A DNA stretch of 64,000 bases, taken from positions 70,219-134,218 of the forward strand of contig QLIY01000382.1 of NCBI GenBank assembly GCA_003260075.1. The letters run 5' to 3'. A program made the position numbers and the translations under genes. Under the pieces are notes generated by a model. That model saw only the letters and a program-made list of their open reading frames with translations. It was not told where the DNA came from and searched no databases. Positions 48,211 to 59,521 of the stretch are shown one piece after another; position 1 is the first letter of the stretch, and the number at the start of each line of letters is the position of its first letter. The DNA comes from Phallusia mammillata (Eukaryota > Chordata > Ascidiacea > Phlebobranchia > Ascidiidae).

Positions 48211-49639
48211 GTTTAGGTGAACATTTGAAATAAAACTATCAACAAAAAAGTTAGCCCTAGACTAGAGTAACAAAAGTACATTTCCACAGTAAGTAAAAGC
48301 GACCACAGTAAGTAAAATTACCTGCTGGCGTTTTTCACAACCGTATGTAAAGCTTCCAGCAGATGGTTTAATGTAACCCGAATTTCACGGCAAGAGCAAA
48401 GTCTTGAAGATAATGCGTACACTGAGCAAACACAGTGTAAGTAGGAGCTCGAATTCCTAGTAAAAATTTACCTTGTGGTGGACTATGTTGTGAACAAATA
48501 TACCAAAGGCTTCGTTATGCGTGGCAACGCCTGTAACGCGTTTATATGCTTGCACGCGATTTAAAAAGCATTATTTTTGATAAAATTTTACACCGTCCCA
48601 CGGACTAACATCAAAAAATCAGACATTCAAACATAATTATAAGTAAAAAAAATTACATTTTTCATAATTATAAGAAAATTTTTTAAAAACAATTTAACAT
48701 CTCTGCTTTAGGCCAAAAGTTATATTGTTCCTTTTTGCAGGTGTATTGAGGCAACCAACAATAACGGTACCGCTGCGGTCTTATTGTTGCGTAACAGTTA
48801 AGTTGGGCTGCGTTGTGAGGGGTTTTCCATTTCTTGTCTGAAATAGTTCGGCGCCCTTGCAAAGTCAACATTCGACAGATCTTATAGCTATGGGTAGGCG
48901 TGATTAAACAAAAGACTTAGAATAACCTTTATGTACACAAGAGGCAAAATTCTCGCATACAGATGTCTAAAATTACTGTTTTTTGAAAACAAAATATAGG
49001 TTCATTGGACGCAAAGTATTTATTATGGGGTATGTTAGTCAAATTTAATTTTGACTCTCCCAAAAGCTCTTAATTCCAGATTTTCGCGCCAAACCTTTAA
49101 TCTTGTCGAACGTGCATTTTATAACCAGTAAATGGCAAAATCACAATGGCAATGTCAAAGTAACCCACGCACAAGTGGTCTTTTACTTTTGCTTAAATTT
49201 AACTAAACGACGGTTTACATAAAGCAAATACCGAAAAATGTTGTGGGTTCGCTAACTGTCTTTAATATAAAATATTAACATTCAGAAATCAACTTTAGCG
49301 TTTTCAAGAAAACTTAACACTAGTAAAATACCATCTCGCATACTTTTGCAAAAACCTTCCACTTCTACTTAAGTAGCAGTATCATGTTTTCATCTTTTCG
49401 AACTGAACATCTGCTGCCAAATGTGTCTTCCTACCAGCTTTTTATACACTTCTCCAAGCGGACTTGCAAATTCAACAACCAAGATTTCTTTTCTTCACAG
49501 TCAACCGAATACCCCTTTTTTCACGATCAGTCTACCTTGACACAAAGCTACTTTGTGATGTAACAGACGTTGCCTTGTGAGTAGACGCTTCGCTGCACCA
49601 GGTAGAAACACCAGATTTACTGTTTCAAGTTCTTCAAGA

Positions 49640-50925
49640 ACAAACTGTTAAATTTAACCTATCCCATTGTTGTTATGTTTATGGCCTTTTCCCTACTTAT
49701 GCTTGTTTCACTTTAGTGATAATACGATGTATACTGGAAAAAATACTGTATTCAAATCCTATAACTGGTATTTATTCTATAGCCCTTAACATTCAAATAC
49801 TATTCACTCCACAAAGTAAGTAAGGGAATAAGGGCTTTATTAGATCAAAATAATAGCAGGTTTTAACAGTGGCACAACTTAACAATACCCAGTGCATGTT
49901 GAAACAACAACGTTATTTCGAACACGCTATATTTAACGTTCTGCAATTTTGTTGGTCTTTACTATGGCGTTTTTCTCTGTTAGGGCACTGCTTACGCAAT
50001 AAACATTGTTTAGTTAACATTGATCTTGTAATCGAAACTTTTTACTCAGCATTTCTATCATTTCAAGGCCAAATGCCTAATTAGTAAATGGACTTAAATC
50101 AGAAGAAAAAATGGCCGCTCCCTCAAAGCAAATTTCAGAGCAAGGTAATTAAACTAATACAGGCACATTTTGCCACACCCCCCCCCCAATTTTGTTGGTC
50201 TTTACTATGGCGTTTTTCTCTGTTAGGGCACTGCTACGCAATAAACATTTCTTAGTTAACATTGATCTTGTAATCGAAATCTTTTACACAGCATTTCTAT
50301 CTAGGGCAAATGCCTAATTAGTAAAACGAATTAAAGAAGAAGAAAAAATGACCGCTCCCTCAAAGCAAATTTCAGAGCAAGCTAATTGAAATATAATACA
50401 GGCACATTTTGCCACGCCCCCCCCCCAGAACAAACTGTTAAATTTAACCTATCCCATTGTTGTATATGTTTATGGACCTTACATTACTCATACTTGTTTC
50501 GCTTTAGTGATAATACGATGTATACAGGAAAAATCCCCCCCCCCTTCACTCCACAAAGTAAGTAAGGGAATAAGGGCTTTATTAGATCAAAAGTAATAGC
50601 AGATTTTAACAGTGGCACAACTTAACAATACCCAGTGCATGCTGAAACAACAACGTTATTTCGAACACGCTATAATTAACATTCTGCAATTTTGTTGGTC
50701 TTTACTATGGCGTTTTTCTCTGTTAGGGCACTGCTACGCAATAAACATTTCTTAGTTAACATTGATCTTGTAATCGAAATCTTTTACACAGCATTTCTAT
50801 CTAGGGCAAATGCCTAATTAGTAAAACGAATTAAAGAAGAAGAAAAAATGACCGCTCCCTCAAAGCAAATTTCAGAGCAAGCTAATTGAAATATAATACA
50901 GGCACATTTTGCCACGATCTCACCT
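49640..50925. repeat. Shuffled triplicate separated by C-run joins
   Basis: The segment 49880-50160 recurs at 50190-50410 and 50640-50920. Segment 49640-49740 recurs at 50430-50534. Segment 49810-49870 recurs at 50545-50620. Boundaries are C runs at 50178-50186, 50417-50426 and 50535-50544, the complement of the G runs elsewhere. Confidence 0.75.
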
Positions 50926-50977
50926 ATTGTGCTCAACTGGGTCAAGCTTGTGCTCTTTTTGGTAAGAACGCCTAGAT

Positions 50978-51348
50978 CAGTGGTTCTTAACCTGTGGGTA
51001 ATTACCCCCAAAGGGGTAATTTGGCATTTTAAAAGGGGTAACATAGATTTTCTGTTATAGTTATCTTTAGATTCTTGATAATCATTATTGTAACCAGCAA
51101 ACATTTTGTAATGTCTCTCCTGCACTCAGCCTAGATTTGCACGCTTATAGTAGCTAAAAAGTAGTATCAACCTTTCCATTAACTGCATTTGAAATGAACC
51201 TTTGAATGTACAATAAATAATGACTTTGTTTTTCCGTGGGTATATTTTGGATTGCAAGCTATATTAGGTGATGTTTTTCTAAAAGGGGTAATTGATATCC
51301 ATCAAAACATTTTGTGGGTAACAACAGAAAAAAGGTTAAGAACCACTG
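50978..51348. mobile_element. hAT-like MITE, 371 bp, perfect 8-bp target duplication
   Basis: The ends CAGTGGTTCTTAACC and GGTTAAGAACCACTG are perfect 15-bp inverted repeats. GCCTAGAT flanks at 50970-50977 and 51349-51356. Perfect ends suggest recent mobility driven by a transposase elsewhere. Confidence 0.92.
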
Positions 51349-54300
51349 GCCTAGATCGTTAAACGCGTTTTGGACCAATTAGCTCTTAGACTTTCAGGCA
51401 GAATAAGCCAATGCCATTCAAGTGGCTCAAAACAAATTTATGCATAGTTCTTGAACGTTGATCTAATGCTAGCACTTGGTCATTATTTAAACTTTCAAAC
51501 AAAGTAAGCAGTTGTTACTATTTTTAGCTATAGGGTTAAGTATTGCCGAAATTCATTCCGTTTTTTGTCGTTTTGAATTTAGGGCTTTTCATGCGGCAAT
51601 TTATTAGGCAACGCTTGTGCCAGAATAGGTCACATTATCTATCTTTGTTTTGTAGTGGTAATCAAAACAGGACACCATAACATAGTTGAAATTAGGGTTT
51701 TAAAACATTCTTCGAAAATCAAACTGTGTTGTTGATTTCACGTTGCAAAAAAGTTCAGGATTGTTCCAAGTTGTGCAAAATTGGCTGCAATGTTATATTG
51801 AGTATTTTGACATGGGTAAGCCTAAATCCTTTTGGAGTTAATATACAGTTGCATGCTCTGCCTCATGTGCCGAAAAAATATTAAAAAAAGAAAATTCAGT
51901 CATTAAAACAACTATTTTCATATTTTGCTCCCATCATAACTATCAGATGACGATCGTTGAAGGACTTTTCTAAGTTTCCAGTCAACATAAAAATATATAC
52001 AAATATTGACAGTAGAGTGACGTAACTCATATATGAATGACGTAACTCATAAATTGAGCAAGAATTGAAAAGCTAGAATCATGCGTCAGAGCAATACCGA
52101 ACTTGGCCTTATTTGGTCATGTGCTAGTATCAGTTTCAATTCAAACTCCATCATCAGTTAGCAAGGACGTGGCGTGAGACGATTGTGCAATGATCCAAGC
52201 AGGTTTACCATCGTAAAGTGGCCAGAAACGGTTCCCGACACATTTCAGTGACTTTCAAAGACTCTCAGGGCGAATCCACGGAACCACACACGTCCAAAAT
52301 TAGTCATCCGTAAACTACGCCGAAAGTTGGTCACGTGGCTCGGGAGATTACCTCACGATGATGTCATGGTACTACAGACCGGCCGTTCGCTGTTTGGGGG
52401 ATTTTTTCATGGGGCGGTTAGAAAAGTGGATGAACTTTTACGTAACGCAAGTCGCCGTTTTTGTCCAAGAATTAACAAAGCAAGTTTATTAGTGTTTTTT
52501 TTTTATAGATGGGGTATGAAAATCAACTGAACTCACTTTTTTCTGACGACCTTAAAATTAAAAAAAAAACTTCTTTAAAAAACTCAAATCAACTTAAGCG
52601 GGTTTTGTAAACCATTTCAAAAACTTTAATGAAGATATTTTTCGAAGATGATTTAATGAACTCACTAAATTGGTGGATTGAAATCAAAGTTTAGAAAAAT
52701 TAACTAAACTAAGATTCCAAATATTAATATGCAACAGTAATATTGTGTACAAATTAGACATCAGACTTATTTAATTGTAATAGGCTATCCCAACAAAAGA
52801 CAAACATACAAAAGTTCTCTGTTAAATCCATTTTAGGCTTGAATACAGACCGATTTCTTATGAAACTCATTTTAAAAATGGATTTGATTTTTAATTTTAT
52901 TATGTCATCATCAAACCGCTGAAGTCATGGGACTGGAGTTGGAATATGGATATTCAGTTTTACCGAATATGGACAAATCCAAGGCAAGCACGTGCGCGAA
53001 ATCATCTTGCGTGACGATTTGAACCAGCTGTGACCATGTGACCTACTCCACAGGGAGCAACGGCTTTCACAGGTCATTTCACATTTAAAGATTCGTGCAA
53101 CCCAGGTGCAATGCTCGTAAAAAGTAAAGTTACTCGCATGTTGAGCTATTGAAAGATTTGTGCACCTACACACTGTGACAGTGGTAAATTATCACTTACC
53201 GAACGCGAGAGATTATGTTATTTTGAACGGGCTTAAAATCACACAAAAACAACGATGACATGTATAATTTTGCCTGATAGAAATATGCATGAAACATTCT
53301 GTAGCCTTACGTTTAAAAATGTCGTAAAAATATTTTCTTACTTTTGTATGATAAGAATTTTTCGTACATGCAGATCAATAGTAGCCGCATGTTTTTAAAT
53401 AAATCGATGTACGCCAGACCTGCAAGAGGCAATATACTGAAGAATGCTTATCTTTCGACCAATTCTTGCGATTAGGGCATTAGTGGCAATCTATCCTCCG
53501 CATGCGGAGGGATTCGAACCCAAAAGTTTTGTCTAATTTTATTGCAATTAATTGTAATTAGTATAAACTGCGAGCCGTGCATTGGAAAATAAAACACCCG
53601 CTTTACTTATGATTGCAATTTCCAAGTATTTGCAAAATCGCGTGAACGTCACATGATCATGACGTAACAAAAGTCGCTGTAACGATTAAGAACAAAAAAG
53701 ATCGACAGGGCTTGAAAACTTCATCAAGACCTGCATCCCCGGCAAATCCTTATTAGGTCTGAGAGATATAGTAACTGGTTTCAGTCCATTGAAATTACTA
53801 GAAATATGGCGTAGTCACGTCTACATGAAGCACGCACAGCGATACGCGGTTTGTTGTCTTGCGTTGTGGTCAAGTTCTCCAACTGGCAAAAAGCGCACAT
53901 GCCCGTCTCGTTGATTTTACTCTCACATGTGTGGAACAGGAAGGCAAACTTCGACGAAGTGAAACGATGCTTTCAATTCTGAAATAAGACGGATACTGAA
54001 CTGTCACCTGTAGTACTTGGATTTGTAGAAACTCATTGAACAGCTGATGTATGACGAAAGATGACTAATTTCCGTAGCTGCCTTATATGATGTAGTGTTA
54101 CAATATTTACTTGGAAATTATCAACATGGCGCGACGGTCGACTTTAGGAGTTGCAGTGATGTTAGTTTTTGCTTTTGTAATAACTTAAGAAGTTTTGCTC
54201 GTTGATTGGTTTTGTGTAGAAGTGTTTGAAACTTATTTGCTTGACGTCATCTAGTACCAAACCTCGTGACATTTGTTTGTGATGTAACATTGGTGACGTT

Positions 54301-55725
54301 TTTATCACCTAGGCACATTTGATTTACATTGATGAGGCAAGTATACATGGTACAACATTTTTCTGGTGCCTTTAGTTGCATGATTTGTATTAAACCAATA
54401 GGTTTAGTAAAAATTAAATTACACGAATGTCTGCAGTATTACGCACCGACCCGCTTGAGACGTTTTCAGCCGAAACCGAACATTCGGCCATAAGCATAAA
54501 AAATTTAGACGGAATCAACTCAAAATGTCCGTTCTGATTATTGTTTTTAACTAATCCTTTTGCTGTTAATACAAGTGAACTTGTTATGACATTCCAAAAT
54601 CACTTTTGACAATGCGCAAGCTTTGCTAAACTTTTAATATTTTGCAGACAACGTGCTGGTTATTTAATTTTAGTTGCAAGAATTAGTTAATTAAGCCTAT
54701 GATGTTTTACGTGCGCGATATTGAAAGTTTTGGCATTAATATTATCCAATCAAAAAGTTTTGGAATATTGAAAACGTTCGGGTCAAAGTTGAAACATTTA
54801 AAATCGGCTTCGGCATATTCGACTAAAATGTTTAGGCCATACGAAACTTCGGTGCATCACTGACTTACAACTCATTTTATTTGCTGCAACATGCATATTC
54901 CTCGCGAACTTTAATACAGCGCTCCTGACGATATGTTGTGGAAATAAGTGTAAGCGATCTTGAACTCGTTTTTTTAACCAACAAAGCCCGCATGTTGGTA
55001 AAACTAACGCACAAATGAGGCGAGCATGGAGTCAGTTCCTAATTAAGCAAGTTTTACTCAATTTCACTCCAAACTGAAAGGTACGGCTCGACAACTTTGT
55101 GTAGAAGTATGTTAGGTAAAACCGTACGCATAATTTTTTCCTGGTTTATCGCCTTGGTTCGATTTTGAACAGTATGTGCCTCCGACCCTTCGGTCAAACT
55201 CAGAGTGCTGTGAAGTATGAACAGTGTGGTATATGTGACATCTAGCGACGAGAACAAAAAGTGTTTCACGCCACTGGGTTTCCCAATAACCGTCTGTGTA
55301 TTTAAAATTGCTGACATAGTCATTTCCTAATTGTAGCAACACGTATGAGATAAATAACCACAATTAGGATTGTAACAGTTACTTGAGTTTTGAAAATTTG
55401 TATTTTACAAAACGATTCGTTTGGCGAATTTAAAATATAGCCGTAAAACAGGATAAATGGGGTTGTATGGCTCAAGACTAAATGTGCTTTTAAAATACAC
55501 ACCTAAATGCATTGTGACATTTTTTTCTGATAAAACATGTCTGCTCAAGGAGTGGGCAAAACTGTTGTACTTCTTTGAGCCCAAGATTAAGTTTTCATTT
55601 ATTTCATATGATTCGGCAGTTTATATAAGCGGCATTTAGCTATTTTTGTGATTGAATCATGGGCCTAAGTAAGTTTGTATTGGCACAGTTACCTAGCAAG
55701 GACAAGGAAAAAAACAACAACAGTA

Positions 55726-58352
55726 CTACGCAAAAAGCAACTGCAATAGCTGCGATCTCAAAATGGGGGAAATTTCCCAGGGCTCTGAGTCCTTTGTAAC
55801 AACACCACGAATGATTTTTTTTACAAACTGTGGAAAGTATGCCTGTTGGCAGATGTGGCCTAACACCACGGCTTGGGCGCGAATGTCAGAAGGAGATTTG
55901 AACTTTTTGTCTTCGCTTTTGATTAAACCCATTCGCACAAGCAAAGGGTTGATGACCAGCATAGGGGTGTTGGGGTATTTGTCGAATGCTTCGGCCATGA
56001 GCACATCAATGCATTCGAAGACAGAGACTCTGAGATTTTCTGCGGATGGCTTCTCACATGACAGGATATTACTCACACAATCTTCTGTTAGGAGATCTGC
56101 AAAAATGGAAACAATGTACAGTAATCACTTTTGAGTCTAAAATGTTACCTAGATTTCAAGTAGTGGTGAATTTTAAAATTTTCTCAAATTGAATCCTTTA
56201 CTATATTGCTCCAGCAATATTGCTCTAAATCAGCCATTATATACTTAACTATGCGTTCTGGCCTGTTTTGAAAGTTAGTCTTTGTTTTCCTTTTTTGTGA
56301 TATGGAACACTGTGCAAAAAGATTTGGTAATCGATGCTCTTTATCTGTAATTCTTACCCTTAGGAACGGAGCATATGGTCACACTATGTTTACCCTTGTC
56401 ACATAACGCCTTGTAATGTTTTCCACCAATTGTGAGATCTACTTTTATGCGCTCATAACGTTTTAAAGTTGCACAACTATTTCTGGCTTGGTGATTGTTT
56501 TTTTAGAGCAATTGTGTCGCTATGTTTTCTTTCACCAAGCGAAATAAACTCAACTGGGGGGGGGGCCTACATTTCCTTTAGTGACATTCTTAAGTCAAAA
56601 CTACTGTAAACTTACTTGACAAGGTAAGGAAAGCATCTGCAGCTGCCTCTGCATTTGGAACAAACTCGATGACTTCTTCCATGAGTTCGGCACGCTGGGA
56701 AGCTGACAGCTGCAAAAGATGAGCAGCAGATACAACTGAGAAAAAGTTTTTCGGTGTAATCTCCTCAAGGGTACCAGTGTAGCCATTCTGTACAGATTCA
56801 TCATGTGTTCCATTGACAATGTTTTCTATTGATTCGTTTGTTTCATCTGCTTCGTGGTCAGAGCCACTTTCTTCATCTGAATCAACACCTTCGTCATCGC
56901 TTAGTGACCCTAAAGCATCTTTACAAGTAAACTCTTTTCCTAAATCTTTGATCTCATCTACGCCGTCGTCTCCAAACTGGTTTCCATTCAAATCCAGCTT
57001 TTGTAGCATAAGTTTTCCAACCATGGCTTCACATACGGCTATGCCACCTTCCAGCTGAACCTCGCCAAAGCTCAATATCAACTCTTTTAGATTTGGATTT
57101 GATTCAGCAAGATTTTGACCCAGTGCCTTTGCCCCTTCTGTCCTGATAAGGCAATCACCAAAGTTCACTATTTCCAAGCTGTCAATATGTTTCAAAGCAT
57201 TGGCCATTGGTACTGCTCCCTTTTCTGTGAAGATGTTGTCATTCAAATTTAGGTGGCGTAAATTTGGACTGCATTTTACTGCCTCAGCTAAGGCAACAAT
57301 TCCCTGATGTTGAATTCCATTTTGAGGCAGCTGAATTTCCTCAAGTGTACCGATAGTTTTGAATGCATCAGCAAGTGCTTTTGCACCAGGATTTTCCAAT
57401 CTGCATGTTAAATTGGTAAGTTTAATCAATGATCATAAAGGCAGCAAACTTAAAACCCAATTAATGTGGAAAAATGATTAGCCAAAGTACCCATTTACGA
57501 CATAATCAAAGACAAGACATTTGACCTAAATTGTGCTTTGGAAACTGGTAGTACAAAGGAAAAACCTTTTTAGTTTAATGTTACCAAAAGTTGACCAAAG
57601 ATAAAGTTGTGTGAGGAAATCCAATTTACTAGATGGATAATTTTCTGCCACAAACCTAGTTTAAGTAATCATTACATTTCAAAAACAACATTTTAGAGAT
57701 CATTTTTTAATGTAATTCCAAACCTGTTTCGTCCAGCAACAAATACTTTGAGCTGAAGGGGCTTTCCTGTAGCACTGCTCTTCTTGTGACACTCAATCAA
57801 GGTGTCAGCTAAAATGATTCCACCACCACCAAGACCATTATTGTTGAACCGTAACTCTTGCAGTGTGTAGCATGCAGGACTTTTCAGCAATGGAACACAT
57901 GCCTAAAAATGGAAATCTTTCCATAACATTTGTAAAGATGTACAATATCCAAGAAGATATGTACTTACCTTAGCACAATCAGGTCCAAAGGCATTATCAC
58001 TTAAATCTAGCTCCACCAAATGAGCATTGGCTTCGATAATTGCATTTCCCAAAGAAGTGAGTGAAATTGGGATTTCTGAGCGAAGACGGCCAGTGAACAT
58101 ATCAGCCCATAAACATCTCTGGAGCTCTGGTCTTTTGTGCAAAGCGTCAGCAATCAGTTTAGCACAATCTACCCCGACTGTGTTTCCAACCAGTTCAAGG
58201 ACTTCGAGATCAGGGCAATCAACAATGGCTTTGATAATTTCTGCTGCATCTTCTGCCTTGTCAAGTTTACGCCCTTCACCTTTAAAGCTGATTTTGTTTT
58301 GCTTGTTTACTGTAGTCTGTGCCAAAAGATCTGCAACTTTATTTACATCCAT
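55726..58352 (-). CDS. RANGAP1: RanGAP1, Ran GTPase-activating protein, complete
   Basis: Exons: 58352-57969, 57902-57724, 57400-56616 and 56096-55726 (TAG). Phases agree, giving 1719 nt and 572 residues (human: 587). An N-terminal leucine-rich-repeat domain of about 350 residues includes [37 protein letters not shown] and [14 protein letters not shown], all near-invariant in the family. An acidic Asp/Glu/Ser tract follows at about residues 355-390. The C-terminal helical domain ends the protein and carries a consensus SUMO site, IKSE, at about Lys509. RanGAP stimulates GTP hydrolysis by Ran and maintains the nucleocytoplasmic Ran gradient. In vertebrates the sumoylated form docks at the nuclear pore with RanBP2. 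A G-run join at 56556-56566 lies in the last intron. Confidence 0.97.
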
Positions 58353-58359
58353 CTTTGTG

Positions 58360-59521
58360 TGATCAGTTTTGTTACCGAATTACACTTTGTTGTCAGTTTA
58401 CAACAAACAAGAGAAGTTAACTAGAAAAGGAAAAGGTTTTATGGTAAAACATCATTAACCTAATTGTTTAACTGTATTTTACCCAAACAAGCATGCAAAT
58501 TACTGAGGAAAATTGAAGATTTTTTGGTTAATGTTCTAATTTATCATTAACTACTGTATACAGTTACCTTAAACAATAACAAGTTACCTCAAAAACAAAA
58601 GAAAACCGGAATAACAAGATAATCTTTTGAAGGTAAATATTTTCACACAACTGTGACAAATTTGCTATAGATAATACAAACAAATAAAGAAAACTAAACA
58701 AAGTTCCTTTTCCGCCAAAATCTGGAATAAAAGTTATCCATCCATGTCGCAATGCTAAATGTGGTTTCTCATCCAGACCACCAGGGTTATTTTTTGTTTT
58801 CTATTACATTTTATTTGCATTCATGATAAAGCAACTGTTGTTTGCTAAAACCTTTCCTCTTTTTGTAGCAGGTTAAACTAGCAGACCAATTACATCAAAA
58901 TATGATGTATGCCAGAATGATGTCTGAAAAATAATATGCTGTGCGAGAACAAAGGTTACATATTTTATTGCGGTAATTTCATCCCAGTATTTTGATTGTG
59001 TTAGTTTCCTTGCAGTAGTTTTATCGTGGTAATCACAATGCTGCATTTTCATCGTGGTAATGATTTCGCACGCGTTTCATCGTGATGAAAGTTTCTTGCC
59101 CGTTTTGCACCAGTAGTGAACTACTAATTTCTTTGTTGGTTCTTGCTCTCGTCTAGTAACTTAGTTTTGCCGAAGTTGTAACTCTGTCACAATTTAACTA
59201 CGGTAATCTAAGGTAGATGTAGAGAGTGTAGCCTGTTTACGTACCGCCTGTAGGTGTACATGCCAAATTCGTTCATTTAGTAAACTAAGTTTTCGGAATT
59301 GATTTTCCGAAAACTTTTAAGAATGTTAGAGTTTGGGCCCGCTTAAACTCTTGAATTCTTTCTGTGTCTTACAAAGACTGTATTTGCGCGAGTTAGAGCT
59401 TGCGTAAAAGCACATTTCCACCACCACAAATAAATAAAAACGCACATTTGGCACGTTCTTCAGTCAACGGACTGCATACAGCAGTCTGTTGAGAACGTCT
59501 TCGCAAGATGAATGATGTGTT
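58360..59521. other. Spacer between TRMT2A stop and RanGAP1 start
   Basis: 1.2 kb AT-rich interval holding the RanGAP1 5' flank and TRMT2A 3' flank, both on the - strand. No further gene, RNA or repeat is recognised. Confidence 0.55.

Larger units (their letters stand above)
40990..55700. other. Gene-poor 14.7 kb between Prox-B and RanGAP1
   Basis: No gene can be supported. Contents I can name: hAT-like elements (42630-43118, 43482-43759, 47862-48210, 50978-51348, about 54435-54863), a SINE (47650-47748), G-run joins (43928-43938; 44989-44998 with duplicated 44873-45108), C-run joins (50178-50186, 50417-50426, 50535-50544), and single Ns at 42934 and 47989. Open frames at 43080-43337 (-) and 46376-46597 (-) have polar, coding-like composition but no recognisable family or splice context. 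They could be upstream Prox-B exons or nothing. Prox-B regulatory DNA may lie here. Confidence 0.6.
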
